Origin: Myxococcales bacterium
GTDB lineage: Bacteria; Myxococcota_A; Polyangia; Polyangiales; Polyangiaceae
Direction: 5' to 3'
Assembly (NCBI GenBank): GCA_903642325.1
Contig: CAHJWM010000004.1
Location: forward strand, 1-64,000
Length of the DNA stretch: 64,000 nt
The notes under the pieces were generated by a model. It did not search any database, was not told the DNA's origin, and saw only the letters and a list, made by a program, of their open reading frames with translations. How positions within the stretch are numbered: position 1 is the first letter of the stretch; each line of letters begins with the position of its first letter. The translations under genes were made by a program, and so were the position numbers. Below are positions 26,187 to 38,700 of this stretch, one piece after another.

Positions 26187-28175
26187 ATGGCAAAAGCTGT
26201 ACTGACATTCGCGCTCTACCAGGGTGATGCTCTCACGCGCCGGGAAACCGTCACGCAGGACATCGTGAAAGTCGGCAAGGATCCGAAGAGCCACCTTCGC
26301 GTCGACGACGAGCAAGCCTCGCGCATGCACGCCGTGATCGAAGTTGCTGGTCCCGAAGACATCACTCTCATCGATCTCGGGAACGAGCCGGGCACGATGG
26401 TGAACGGCGCCCGAGTCAACAAGTGCAAGCTGCACGTGGGCGATCAGATCCAAGTGGGTCAGACGTACCTGGTCCTGGAGAGCGCGGATGCCGCTGGCGC
26501 CGAAGCCGTCGCCGCACCGCCGCCCGCCTTTGGCGGCGCCTCTAACCCGTTTGCGGTCTCGGCCTCGAGCCCGTTCGCGGCGGCAAGTAACCCGTTCGAG
26601 GTGCGTTCAGCGAATCCATTCGCGGCTGGCGCGGCGGCCACGGCGCGTGCTCAAGCCATGCATGTCGCGGACGACGCGCCTGCGGGGACGTACACCTACA
26701 CGATGATCAAGAGTGGCCCGGACGTGAGCTCGGACGAGGTCGAGATCGCGCACCTGCAATCAGTGGAGGTGATGATTCTATGGGGCTCCAATGTCCTGCA
26801 TGTCTCGCACCTGACGCCGCCACGCAATTTCTATGTCGGTGAGGAGCAGGGCAAGAATTTCGCGTGCGACTTTTTCATTCCCAGCGAGAAGCTCGGCACG
26901 ACCCGCTTACCGGTCGTGATTGGCGACCGCGCGTCAGTGGCGGTGGTCATTCCGCCGGGTGCACGGGGCTCGGTGGAGCTCCCTGGCATGCCGCGCATGT
27001 CGATGGATGAAGCGCGCCAGCGCGCCCAGCCGACTGCTGAGGTCAGTGGCGGACATCAGCTCAATTTGCCGAGCGGCGGCAAGGCACGCGTCGAGATCGG
27101 TGATTTCGTGTTCCAGGTCGCGGCCGTGAATGCCGGAAAACCGATCAAGCACGGCGTCGCGGTCGGCTTCGACTGGGGCGTTGCTATGTACTTTGGGCTA
27201 TCGCTGGCTGCTATCGGCGGACTGGTCGCCGCCATGGCGTTCTTCGTTCCCCCGCTGGGCTTGAACGATGACGAGGAGCTCGACAAGGACGCGCTGTATT
27301 TGATGCAGCAGTACCTGAAGTCAGCGGCCGAGCGCGAGCAGGAAGAGAAAGAGGCCGAGGTAGTTCAGGATAACTCGGACAACAAGGAAGGTGGCACCGG
27401 CACGCGCGCCAAAGGCGAGGAAGGGTCGATGGGTAACCCTACGACCAAGGCAGTGAACAAGCGCTATGCGGTTCAGGGTCCGAAAGACAATCCGGACCCG
27501 CACATCGCCCGCCAGGCCGCGCTGCGTGAGGCGGCCGAATTCGGCATGATTGGCCTGCTCAACACGGGCGCTGCCGGCGACCCGAATGCGCCAACAGCAC
27601 CTTGGGGCCGTGACACTTCGTCGGGGTCCGATGACGTGAGTGCGCGCGGTAACATGTGGGGCGATGAGATCGGCGATGCGTTTGGCGCGGGCGGCCTGGG
27701 CCTGTCAGGCATCGGCGAAGGCGGCGGCGGGCGCGGTGAGGGTATTGGTCTCGGTAATATCGGCACTTTGGGTCATGGAGCCGGCACGGGCACCGGCCAG
27801 GGCTTTGGGGCTGGGCACGGGCGACTCGGCGGTTCGCACCAGACCAAGGCTCCAAAGGTGCGTATGGGCGCGACTACCGTCAGTGGTCGCCTGCCGCCTG
27901 AGGTGATTCAGCGCATCGTTCGTCAGAACTACGGGCGCTTCCGAATGTGTTACGAGCAAGGGCTTGGGCGGAATCCAAACCTCGAGGGTCGCGTTTCTGC
28001 ACGTTTCGTGATTGGGCGAGACGGCGCGGTTTCGAACGCTTCGAACGGTGGTTCGGATCTGCCAGACAGCGGCGTGGTCAGCTGCGTGGTGTCTGCCTTT
28101 TACGGGCTTAGCTTCCCGCAGCCCGAAGGTGGCATCGTGACCGTCGTCTATCCGATCATGTTGTCGCCTGGCTGA
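26187..28175 (+). CDS. gltG: FHA - TM - AgmX/PglI C-terminal domain protein, GltG-like
   Basis: This 662-aa protein has an N-terminal FHA domain (~20-100; VGKDPKSHLRVDDEQASRMHAVIE, GTMVNGARV) able to bind phospho-Thr. A flexible segment with four [S/N]PF motifs follows (~120-150), then a second cytoplasmic beta domain, one TM helix (~330-355) and a Gly-rich periplasmic spacer. The C-terminal ~95 residues (PPEVIQRIVRQNYGRFRMCYEQ) form the AgmX/PglI (TonB-like) domain. This is the architecture of Myxococcus PglI/GltG, an inner-membrane link between cytoplasm and periplasm. ATG 26187 is preferred over GTG 26118 because CAGGA precedes it and the FHA fold begins soon after. Confidence 0.8.
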   Translation: MAKAVLTFALYQGDALTRRETVTQDIVKVGKDPKSHLRVDDEQASRMHAVIEVAGPEDITLIDLGNEPGTMVNGARVNKCKLHVGDQIQVGQTYLVLESADAAGAEAVAAPPPAFGGASNPFAVSASSPFAAASNPFEVRSANPFAAGAAATARAQAMHVADDAPAGTYTYTMIKSGPDVSSDEVEIAHLQSVEVMILWGSNVLHVSHLTPPRNFYVGEEQGKNFACDFFIPSEKLGTTRLPVVIGDRASVAVVIPPGARGSVELPGMPRMSMDEARQRAQPTAEVSGGHQLNLPSGGKARVEIGDFVFQVAAVNAGKPIKHGVAVGFDWGVAMYFGLSLAAIGGLVAAMAFFVPPLGLNDDEELDKDALYLMQQYLKSAAEREQEEKEAEVVQDNSDNKEGGTGTRAKGEEGSMGNPTTKAVNKRYAVQGPKDNPDPHIARQAALREAAEFGMIGLLNTGAAGDPNAPTAPWGRDTSSGSDDVSARGNMWGDEIGDAFGAGGLGLSGIGEGGGGRGEGIGLGNIGTLGHGAGTGTGQGFGAGHGRLGGSHQTKAPKVRMGATTVSGRLPPEVIQRIVRQNYGRFRMCYEQGLGRNPNLEGRVSARFVIGRDGAVSNASNGGSDLPDSGVVSCVVSAFYGLSFPQPEGGIVTVVYPIMLSPG

Positions 28176-28199
28176 CGAAACCCATCGAGTGCGGCGGAG

Positions 28200-28226
28200 C
28201 GCGCGGCAGGTGACTGGCGCGCGTTT
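28200..28226 (+). terminator. Hairpin downstream of the gltG-like gene
   Basis: CGCGCG (28200-28205) pairs with CGCGCG (28218-28223) across a 12-base loop and is followed by TTT, 25 bases after the stop. Confidence 0.4.
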
Positions 28227-28597
28227 CTGCATCGTGGCGGTTACGCCGCGAAAGGTAAGTTTAGAAGATGCGCGTCCGCGCGTGGGCGCTTCGCGTGTCG
28301 GGTGCTGTGCTACTCAGCGGGAACGCGCGAGGGGGCCATGCGAGTGGCGCTAAGCCGCGGCAAATGCAGGCTGAGCTCGGGCGCGAACTGCTTTACTCCA
28401 TGGCTCGCGTCCGCCTATGCTGCAAGCCTGTTTGACTGCCTGCGATGCGCGCAGGCGGTCGCGGTTTGAAAGTGCCTTGTCTCGCGCTTCATTCGTCTCA
28501 GCCTTGGCTCCTAACTTCGAGCGTTCTGCCTGCGAATTTTTGATTCTGCTGGTTGCGTCTCCCTATGCGTATTGACTGGAAAGAGGGAAAGCTTGCG
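28227..28597 (+). promoter_or_regulatory. Intergenic leader with a weak promoter before the second TPR lipoprotein
   Basis: No gene is visible in these ~370 bases. A -35-like TTGATT (28540-28545) and a poor -10 TATGCG (28564-28569) are 18 bases apart, ~30 bases before the start codon at 28598. A small hairpin (CCTGCG 28439-28444 with CGCAGG 28450-28455) is also present. Confidence 0.3.
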
Positions 28598-29512
28598 ATG
28601 AAACTCCTGAAGTCTTCTACGGTTTTCTTGATTGCCGCGGGTATCGCGAACGTCGTCTCGGGTTGCAGCCGTGACCGCATAGAGGCCATCAACCTGGCGA
28701 ACGAGGGCGATCAGTCGGTGAAGGTAAACGTGGAGGGGGCGATCCAGAAATACGAGCAGGCGATCGACCTGGACCCGACCAATCATCGCATCCTCTGGAA
28801 ATTGGCAAATGCGTACGAGAAGAAGGAGGATTGGGACAAGACGGCGTCCACGCTGGCTCGTGCCGTGCAAGTCGCTCCCGACTTTGCCAATTATTGGGGA
28901 GCTCGGGGCCATGCGTTGATCGAGCAGGCGCGAGCCGGCAACGCCGATGCCTACAAGCAGGCACAGGAGCCGCTGAAAAAATGCATCGAGAAGGATCCGA
29001 CCATCGCCGACTGCTACGACGACCTAGGTGATACGTACTTATGGACGGACGACGAGCAGAATGCGGCAGAAAACTACTCCAAGGCAATCGAGCACGACCC
29101 GAGCAAAGGTTACTTTTACACCGATCTGGCCGATCTATATTTGAACCTGAAACTCGTTAAAGAGGCCGAGCAGGTACTGAATGAAGGTGTCCGGCTCGTT
29201 CCGCCAAACGAGAAGAACAACCCGAAACTTTACAACATGCAGGTCTTGCTAGCGAAGGTCGCGCAGATGAAGGGCGACAAGGCTGGTCAATTGGCCGCGG
29301 TCGAAAAAGCAGAGCACTACACGAGCGATGCCCATCCGGAGTTTGCTTACGAGCTCGGCAGCACTTATGGCACGATGGATCCGCCCCAGAAAGAGAAGGC
29401 TCTTCGCCTCTTGAACCAATTCACCAAACGCGTGTGCAAGGGCGCGCAGGCGATGAAGTTCAAGGATGAGTGCGAGGAGACGTCGTCGTTGATCCAAAAG
29501 CTGGGATCTTGA
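28598..29512 (+). CDS. TPR lipoprotein in the glt-like block
   Basis: This 304-aa protein has a lipoprotein signal with lipobox VVSGC and TPR units throughout, for example GAIQKYEQAIDLDPTNHRIL, NAAENYSKAIEHDPSKGYFY and EAEQVLNEGVRLVPPNEKNN. The start at ATG 28598 follows GAGGG; the upstream 15 residues of the longer frame are not signal-like. It is smaller than the GltE-like lipoprotein and has no obvious one-to-one Glt partner that I recognise. Position and fold suggest a periplasm-facing scaffold acting with the same machine. Confidence 0.75.
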   Translation: MKLLKSSTVFLIAAGIANVVSGCSRDRIEAINLANEGDQSVKVNVEGAIQKYEQAIDLDPTNHRILWKLANAYEKKEDWDKTASTLARAVQVAPDFANYWGARGHALIEQARAGNADAYKQAQEPLKKCIEKDPTIADCYDDLGDTYLWTDDEQNAAENYSKAIEHDPSKGYFYTDLADLYLNLKLVKEAEQVLNEGVRLVPPNEKNNPKLYNMQVLLAKVAQMKGDKAGQLAAVEKAEHYTSDAHPEFAYELGSTYGTMDPPQKEKALRLLNQFTKRVCKGAQAMKFKDECEETSSLIQKLGS

Positions 29513-29718
29513 TTTTGCGTTCAGTCACACCTCGACTTTGTAGCAGCAGTGCCGCGACGGCCCAGGGTGACAATGTGACCGCCACACGCCGCCAGCGCGG
29601 CGGGGTGTATCCGAAGAAGAGCGCGCTCAACCGGCGCGCTCAGCCGTTCACTGTCCGAGGCTCGTTCCGGCGTCAGCGCTGGGCGGGCCTCTGCGCTAAG
29701 TAGCTTGCCCGAGGGAGC

Positions 29719-32700
29719 ATGGATCTAGAGCAGCGTTTGAAACAGCTTGAGAGCCAGCACGACTGGCATGGCATCGTCGAGGCCTTGGAGCAGGGCTTGG
29801 GCTCTACCCAGGATGCCACGCTGAAGGCTGACCTCCATCTGCGGTTGGGTCGAGTGCTCCATACGCAGTTTCTGCAAGGCGTGCGGGCGCTAAAGCATTT
29901 TCAGGACGCCTACAAGCTCAACCCGGCGCTGTTCGATGCACTGAGTGAGGCGCGCGCCATCTACTGGGAGCTGGGCAAGCTGAACATGGTTCAGAAGCTG
30001 CTCGAGCTTCAGCTGAAGAGCGCACCCAGTGCACGCGTGAAGAGCGCGCTATTTCGCGAGCTCGGCGATGTGTTGTGTGACGTCGCAGAATACGAACGCG
30101 CCGCCGAGTCATATGCAAAGGCGCTTCAAAACGCGGAAGGTACGCCCGGGGACCTCGGGGACCGCTTGCTCGACGTACAGGTTGGCGCAGACGAGTGGCA
30201 GGAGCGTATCGCGGCCTTACTGCGCGCTGCGCACGAAGCGGCGACGCCCGCGGAGAGCTCGACTACCTTTTTGCGTGCCGCGCGCATCGCTCGCCGGTTT
30301 GCGCCCACCGATTACGAGGGTGTCCTCGCGCAGGCCTATGCGGCGGATCCGGGTAACAAGAGCGCCGCGGCTTTGTACGAGGGCCTTCTCGTCGAAGCGC
30401 AACGCACCGAAGCCATTTTGGACACTCAGCGCGAGGCGTTGAAGCGCATCGACGCGCCCGTTGCGAAGGCCGACGCCTCGTTTCGTTTCGGCGCACGCTG
30501 GGCACTCAGGCACCAAAATCTCGATGTCGGCAGTCAGTTCTTGGAAGAAGCGCTGAGGCTCGACCCTAGCCGAGAGCCAGCGTTCACCTTTCTGAAGGAC
30601 GCCATTGGGGTGCGGGGCGGTGAGTGGGAGCGGGTCGTTCGCTTGGCGGACGAGCTGGCCGACCGAGCGGGTGTGTCCGAATCGGCGAGCTACCTGCTGG
30701 CCAGCGGCGGTCTCATCGCATGGCGCGAGCAAGGCGATCTGATCCGCGCCCGGAAGTTCTTCGAGCGGCTGAGCCGCGTGTCTCCTGCCCATCCTGCGCT
30801 TCTGGCTTTCGAGGCTCAGATCGGGCAGCAGCTTCCCGCCGGCGTGGTGGCGTCGCGTGCTGACACAGAAACCGGCGTGTCGCAGGCGGCGCCTGCCCCG
30901 ACGCCGGAGGTGCTGACGCCGGATGCCGTGACGCCGGAGATTGAGTATGCGGAGGAGGACGCCGAGCTGGAAGTGATTCCGCCCTCCGAACCGCCGTCCC
31001 CCGTCCCTGTCCCTGTGTCGGCGGTGACCATTGCGGTATCCGCTGCGAAGGCTGCGCCAGCGTCACTGCGCTCGGCGAGCGCGACGTCGGCGCACCCTCC
31101 CGCTGCAGCTCCGACTGCGTCCACGGCGCAAGTCAATGCGAGCGGAGGAGCAGACCCCTCGTTGATCGCGTCGCTGCGTGAAAAGCTCGCCCAGCAAGAG
31201 GCCGCCAAACGCTTCAACGAGTATGTGAAGACCCTCGTGGCTTTGGGGGACGCGGTTTCGGAGCCAGCGGAGAAGGCTGAGCTCTATGCCAAAGCGGCAG
31301 ACCTATACGTCAGCAAGTTCGCCAATCAGGCGGAAGCGGTGCGCGCCTACGAAAAAGTGCTCGAGGTCGCTCCCAACCAACCTGCAGCCAGCGCTTACTT
31401 GCGAGAGATGTACGAGAAGCGCCGGGACTGGGAAAAGCTGATTCAACTAAGCGTCCGCGAAGCAAGCGCACTTCCCGCGGGCGCCGAACGCGCGGCCAAG
31501 TACAAGCAGATCGCGCTTTTGGCCACGGAGCGCGTAAAAAAGCCCGAGGTCTGCATCGATCTCTGGGCCGTCGTGTTGGACAACGATCCAGATGACGTCG
31601 ACGCGTTGAACGCGCTTTCTCAACTGTACGAGCGCTCACGCGATTACGTAAAGCTCGCCGACGTCTTGGCACGGCTAGCAGACCTCACTTACGACATTGC
31701 GGCCAAAATCGAGATTCTGAACAAACTCGGTCAGGTCGCGGGCGACCGGCTGAAGGACGAAGAGCGCGCGGTCGACGCCTATCGCGCGCTGCTCACGCTC
31801 CAGCCTGACGACCGCCGTGCCCAGGAACAGCTGAAGAAACGCTACGTGACGCTCGGTCGCTGGGACGATTTGGAAGTCTTCTACGCCGACACGGGCAAGT
31901 GGGACGAGTTCATCCGCGTGCTGGAGAGCAATGAGGCGCGCGCCACCGACACTGCCCAGCGCATCGGCATGATGATGAAGATCGCCGAGCTCTGGATGAC
32001 CCAAAAGGGCAAACCGGATCGTGCCGCCAAAGCGTACGAGAAGGTGCTTAGCTTCGATGAGCACAACCTTGCCGCTGCCGAGCGATTAATCCCGCTATAT
32101 ACCTCCGCAAACAACCCCAAAGGGTTAGCGACGGCAATTGAGGTCAAGCTCGGTCACGTGCAGCGTCCGGAGGACGCCTTGAGCTTGCTCCGCGAAGTGG
32201 CCGGGCTATACGACTCGCGCATCAACGACAAGGCGAAAGCTTTCGACCGCTACTTGGCCGCGTTCAAGCTCGCGCCGGCCGACGCGCGAAGCCAGTCCGA
32301 TATGGAACGGGTGGCGCAGGTGACCGCTCGTTGGGAGGACGTAATCGCGGCGTATCGCGGCGCTGTGAGCACCGCGGACGATCAAGGAGACACGGCGGTT
32401 GCGAACGCGCTGCGCTTACGCTTGGGGCGCGTGTACGTGGAAGAGACGGAGCGCGTCGACGACGCGCTCGCCGAGTACCGCTCGGTATACGAGAGCGAGC
32501 CGGACAACCAGGTCGCGCTGAGCGCATTGGAGCGGCTGTATCGCCAGACTGCTCGCTGGCGCGACCTGCTCGATGTGTACGGCAAGAAGCGTGAGCTTGC
32601 CGACGCGCCGCGTGAACGGAAGCAGATCTTGTATGAGATCGCCAAGCTGTACGAAGTGCAGATCGGCGACCCGAAGGCGGCAATCGAGACGTACCAGGCG

Positions 32701-35700
32701 GTGCTCGAGGACGACCCGGCGGATTCGGCAACGCTGGCCGCGCTCGACGCGTTGTACCAAAAGACCAAGAGCTGGGAACCGTACGCGGAAGTGCTTCGTC
32801 GACGCATCGAGCTCGAGGGCGACGAGCGCGTGCTCGTCGACCTGAAGTTCAGGCTAGCGCAAACCGAGCTCGAGTACTTGGGCGACGAACCGGGGGCCCT
32901 CGAGAACTATCGCGAGATCTTGCAGATCGACGCGGACCATGAAGGCGCGCGCGTCGCCCTGGAGGGCATGCTCACGAGTGAGTCACTCGGCGCTGAGGCG
33001 GCCGCAATCTTGGAAACCATTTACGAGGCGCGGGGGGATTGGGAGAAGCTGATCGGCGCGCTAGAGATCCTCGCCCTGAGCGACTCGCAGCTCGACCGTC
33101 GCGTGTACTTGCTGCGTAAGATCGCCGCCACTGCCGGAACCGAGCTGGGCTCGCTCGACCGAGCGCTCGACGCGCAAGCGCGCGCGCTCAAGGAAGACCC
33201 TTCGCAAGCCGAAACGTTGCTCGAGCTCGAGCACCTGGCCGGCCAGGCCGGCGCGTGGGACAAGCTCCGCGGGATTTACAATGAGGTTGCAGGCTCGCTC
33301 GACGAGCCCGCGCTGGCCCGGCAGTATTGGATGCGTCTGGCGGCAATCGAGGAGCGTTTGGGCAAAGTCGAGCAGGCCGCCACCAGCTACGAAAAGGTGC
33401 TCAAGCTGGACCCGTCTGACGCCGAGGCCCTGCGAGCGATGGATGCCCTCTACCGAGGCACCGGGCATTGGGAAGACCTCATTGGCGTATTTCGGAGGCG
33501 CATTGGGCTCACCCAGGAGGGCCCGGAGACCGAGGCGGTTTATGCGCAAATGGCGCAGATTTACGAGGAAAAACTAGGCAAGCCGAACGAAGCCATCGCG
33601 GCCTACCGCGAAGTGCTGGCGAGCGATCCCACGAGCCACGTCGCGCTCGACGCCCTGGACGGCTTGTTCACCCGGCGCGGTCTGTGGAACGAGCTGGCCG
33701 ACAACCTCGACACTCAGTTGGGCCTAGCCCAAACCGACGATGCGCAACGTGATCTGATGCTGCGCCTGGCGTTCCTACGTGAGCGCCAGATGGGTCAGAC
33801 CGAAGCGGCAATCGAGGGTTATCGACAGGTGCTCGACCGCGACCCGACGAATGCCACCGCGCTCGGTGCCTTGGAACGTCTTTCGAGCGACGGCCGGCAT
33901 TCGCTGGCCATCGCCGAAATTTTGGAGCCGTTGTACCGAAGCCAAGGGGACTACCAAAAGCTGATTGGGGTGCACGAGGTTCAAGTCAGCCAAGCGGACG
34001 AACCGTCACGCAAAGTGGAGCTGCTGCATCAAATTGCGGCATTACACGAGGACGCAGCGGGTGACGTAAACGCTGGCTTCGACACCTTGGCGCGTGCGCT
34101 GGCCGTCGACCCGTCGCACGAAGAAACGCAAACGGGCCTGGATCGCTTGGCCCGCGTCACCGGTCGGTTCCAAGACTTGGCACGGGTCTTCGAGCAGCTC
34201 GCCGTTACTCAAAAAGACCCAGAGCTCGGCAGCCGGCTCTACTCGTCGGCCGCAGGCGTGTATGAAAACTTGGTCGGTGACGGTGACCGCGCGATCGAGC
34301 TTTACCGCAAGGTGCTCAGCATCGATCCGGCCAATTTGAGCGCGGCCGATTCCCTGCAGACGTTGTTCCAGAGCGCCGAGCGCTTTGCGGACATGTCGCT
34401 GATCCTGCAACGCAAAGCCCAGGTTTTGGAGGATGTCGAAGCGCAAAAGGCGGCCCTGTACCAGGCGGCGACGCTCGAACAGGAAGTGCTCGAGCGTCAG
34501 GAAAATGCGATTGGCGTGTACTTGAAGATTCTGGAGATTGACCCCGAGGATCTGCGCAGTATCGACGCGTTGATAGAGCTCTACCTCGGCCTTTCGCGTT
34601 GGGAAGAGCTACTGTCCGTCTACTCGAAGAAGGCGGACTTGGTCCTCGACACCGAGGAGAAGAAGCTCATTTTTTACCAGGTCGGCGCGGTGTACGAGCG
34701 AGAGCTCTCGGACGTCAGGCGTGCAATCGACACCTATCAGAAGGTGCTCGAGCTGGACCCAGACGACCTCACGGCCCTCAGTCGTTTGGACGTGCTCTAT
34801 CAAAGCGCGGGAAACTGGCGGGAGCTGCTCAGCATTCTGCAGCATGAAGCGGAGCTCACGGCCGACCCAGCCGAAGCCGTTAGCTACCAATATCGGATCG
34901 CAGAGCTGTACGAGCGTCACCTGGACGACATCGATCGTTCGGTCGAGCTCTATCGCGAGATCTTGAACATTCAGTCGGAGCACGCGCCGACGCTGGCCGC
35001 GCTCGAGGGCATTAAAGATGGCAAGCGCGCGCCGCTCGCCGCCGCTTCCGTGCTCGAGCCGGTTTACGACGCGCTCGGCGATTATCAAAAGCTCATCAGC
35101 GTGCTCGAGGTGCAGGTTCGCTTCAGCGCCGACGCGTTCGCCAAAGTGGAGCTCTTACACCGCATTGCGCGGCTGTACGAAGAGAGCCTGGGCGATCGTG
35201 GCCGCGCGTTCGAGACTTATGCGCGAGCCATTGGGGTCGACAGTCAGAACGAAGAAGCGCTCGGATCGCTCGAACGGTTGGCCATGACGCTCGACCGTTG
35301 GCCAGCGGTCGCCGCCTTGTACGACGCGGAGCTCGACAAGCTCGAGGCGGACCCAGATCGCTTCGTGGAGCTCGGGCTGCGCGCAGCTCAGGTGTACGAG
35401 GTGCAACTAGAGAATTTGGACAACGCGGTAGTGCGTTATCGGCGCGTGCTGGCCGCCGACCCTGACAATCAGGTAGCGGTGCGCTCGCTCGATCGCTTGT
35501 TCACGCACTTGGAGCGCTGGCCGGACTTGTCGGAGATCCTCACGCGCGAATCCGAGATCGGCCAGAGCCCAGACGAGATTTTGGAGTTCAAGTATCGCCT
35601 GGGTCAAATTTACCAAGCACGCCTGGGCGATCTGGACCAAGCCATCACCGCCTATCGCGAGGTGATCAGCGCGGCCCCCGAGCACGAAAATACCCGCAAG

Positions 35701-38700
35701 GCACTCGAGGCCCTGTTCGAGAACGGAACGAAACAGCTCGAGATCGGCGAGATCTTAGAGCCACTGTATCAGGGCTCGGGCGAGTGGGAAAAACTCATTC
35801 GTGTGCGCGAGGCCTCGCTATCGCACACGACCGATCCGGATGAGCGAATCGCGCTCTTTCACCGCATAGCCGAAGACGCGGAAGAGCGACTGCTCGATCC
35901 GGTACTTGCCTTTGGCGTGCACGTGCGTGCCATCAAGGAGAGCCCCCTCGACGAGCGAGCCAGCGAGGAAATCGAGCGCCTGGCCAGCATGCTCGACGGT
36001 GGCTGGGAATCGCTCGCCAACGCTTACGCAGACGTGCTGGGGGTCGAAGGTCTCGAAGGGGCCACGCAGGCCATCATCGGCAAGCGCCTGGCGCGCGTTT
36101 TCGAAGAAGAGCTCGCCGATGTGGTCAAGGCCGAGGAGACGTATCGCTACGTGCTCACGGTCGCGCCGCGCGAACGCGACGCGCTCGCGAACCTAGATCG
36201 CATCTACACGTCTCTCGAGCAGTGGCCGGAGCTCGCGGGCGTGCTCGAGCAGCGCGCCGCGTCCGCGGAGGACGACCACGAGCGGGTCGAGCTCTATACG
36301 CGTCTGGGGCAAGTGTACGAGGAGCAACTCACGCAGACCGAGGACGCCGTACGTGCCTACCGCGTCATCTTCGACAAGCTCGCTCCTTCGAACGAGGATG
36401 CGATCCGGGCCCTCGGTCGCATCTACGAGCAGACAGAGGCTTACAGCGAGCTTGCCACGGTCTACCAACGCGAGCTCGAGAACGCCGGCGGCGATGTTCA
36501 GGAGGCCGAAATACGCGCGAAGATCGCCCACTTGGCGGCGACGCGCCTCGGCAACGTCGAGGGCGCTATCGAGGGCTGGAAGCGAGTGCTGGATCTGCGC
36601 GGTGAGGATCCGGAGGCGCTTGCCGCGTTGGCCGGGTTGTACGAGCGCCAAGAGAAGTGGGCCGAGCTGACCGATGTGCTCGAGCGTCACTTCGACATCG
36701 CGGAGTCCGATGAAGATAGAGTCAACGTGCTCACTCGGCGCGCCCGCTTGTTCGCCGAGCGCCTGAACCGCGACGACGAGGCGCTCGAGACCTGGCAACG
36801 CGTGCTCGACATCGATTTTTCGAACATTGCGGCCCTGCGAGCGGTCGCCCAAGTCTGGCGAGCCCGGCAGGACGCGAACGAGCTGGTGAATGCGTTGCAC
36901 GCCACGATTGATCGCGCGGCTGCGCTGCTCGAGCCGGCAGAACTGAAGGGAGTCTACCGGGAGCTCGGTCAGACGTATGGTTCGTCCTTGGCGCAGCCGT
37001 TCGATGCCGCCGAAGCTTGGCGTCACCTGCTCGAGGTCGACCCGACGGACTTCGAGGCAATGGCCGAGTTGGAAGCCATTTACCGCGCCGAAGAGCGCTG
37101 GGTAGAGGTGATTGGCGTGAAGATGCAACGGGCAGACGCGCTGCAAGAGCCGAGTGAGCGGGTGCGCGAGCTACTCGAAACGACCGAGATTTGGAAAAAA
37201 GACGTCAACGAATATGACTCTGCGACGCCGGCCTTCGAAAAGATCTTGCGCATCGAGCCGGCGCATCAGGAGTCGTTCGAGGCGCTGGAACGGCTGCACG
37301 GCGCCGCCGGCCGCTGGGAAACGCTGGTCGAGCTCTATCTCAATCGGCTGGAGACCCGCGAGTCGACTCAGGACAGGAACGAGATATTGCGCCGGATTGC
37401 GCGGGTCTTCGAAGAACACTTGGACGACAAGAACCAAGCCTTCGACGCCCTCGTCAATGCCTTCAGCGAAGATTTCAGTGATGACGAGACTTCTCGTTAC
37501 CTCGAACGCATGGCGCAAGCCACGGGCCGTTGGGGCGAGCTGATCAATACCGCCAACGCCTGGTTGCCGGAACAATCCGACGACAAGCAAAAGATCCAAC
37601 TCTGCCTGCGGCTCGGCAAGTGGTACGGCGAGGACCTCGGTCACCCGGAGTACGCACAGCCGTACTACCAACAGATCATGGCGCTCGACCCGAACAACGT
37701 TCAGGTCCTACGCCAAATGGCCGCGATTCATCGCATGAGTGCGCAGTGGCAAAAAGTTGGCGAAACGCTGACTCGCGCGCTGGACGTCGCCACCGCCAAC
37801 GACGATCGCAAAGCCATCTTGGTCGACCTCGGTGAGCTCTTGTACAAGAACATGGGTCAAGCCGACCAGGGCATCGCGTTCTACAAGCGCGCGCTGGAGG
37901 TTGACCCGCATCATGTTCAAGCTCTGACCGCGCTGGAACGCATCTACGACGAGCGCTCGAATTACGACGACCTAGTCGACATCCTGAGGGCGAAGGTGCA
38001 GGCGCTGAGCGAGCCCGCGCAGATCGCTTCGACCAAGCTGCGCATGGCCACGTTGTACGAGACGACGCTCGGCGATTTCGACCGCGCAGGCAAAGTGTAC
38101 CGTGAGGTGGTCGAGATCGATGGTCGCAATGTGCTTGCCCTGCGCGGTCTGGAGCGCATTTATCAAACCACCCAGTCCTGGGCGGATTTGGTGGGAATTC
38201 TCGAGCGTCAGTTGGACGTGGTCGAGACGGAGCGCGAGCACGTCGAAGTGTTGCTGAAGCTCGCGGGCATCCAGGAGGAACACTTCCTGAGATTCGAAAT
38301 TGCGGCGCAACGGCTGGAGCAAGCGCTCGAGATATCGCCCGGGGAAGAACGCGCTTACATCGCGCTCGAGCGTTGCTATCGCCGCCTCAAGCAGTGGCGC
38401 GATCTGATCAGCACCTACGAGAGGCACATTAGCGAGGCCGCGACCACCAGCACCAAGGTCGAGCTCTACGGATTGATCGCCGCTGTCTATGCCGAGGAAG
38501 TCGGGGACGTGGACCGGGCGGTCGACGCTTACCGCAATATCGTCGACGTGGACGACAGCAATGTGCCGGCGCTCGAAGCGCTGAGCAAGTTGTACGAGAA
38601 GCAGGGCGACGCGGCCCAAGCGATCGAGTCCATGACGCGTGTCGCGGACCTAACCGCTGACGGTAATCAGCGCGTCGAGATGTACTACCGCATCGGCAAG

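Noticed and set aside
29587-29602. CGCCGC/GCGGCG hairpin between the TPR lipoprotein and giant TPR gene
   Set aside because: A six-base GC stem without a U-tract is expected often in such GC-rich DNA; too weak to call a terminator.
36193-37146. 317-aa minus-strand ORF inside the giant TPR gene
   Set aside because: Composition (Leu/Arg/Val/Gly-rich, no domain) matches an antisense shadow; the plus frame is continuous TPR.
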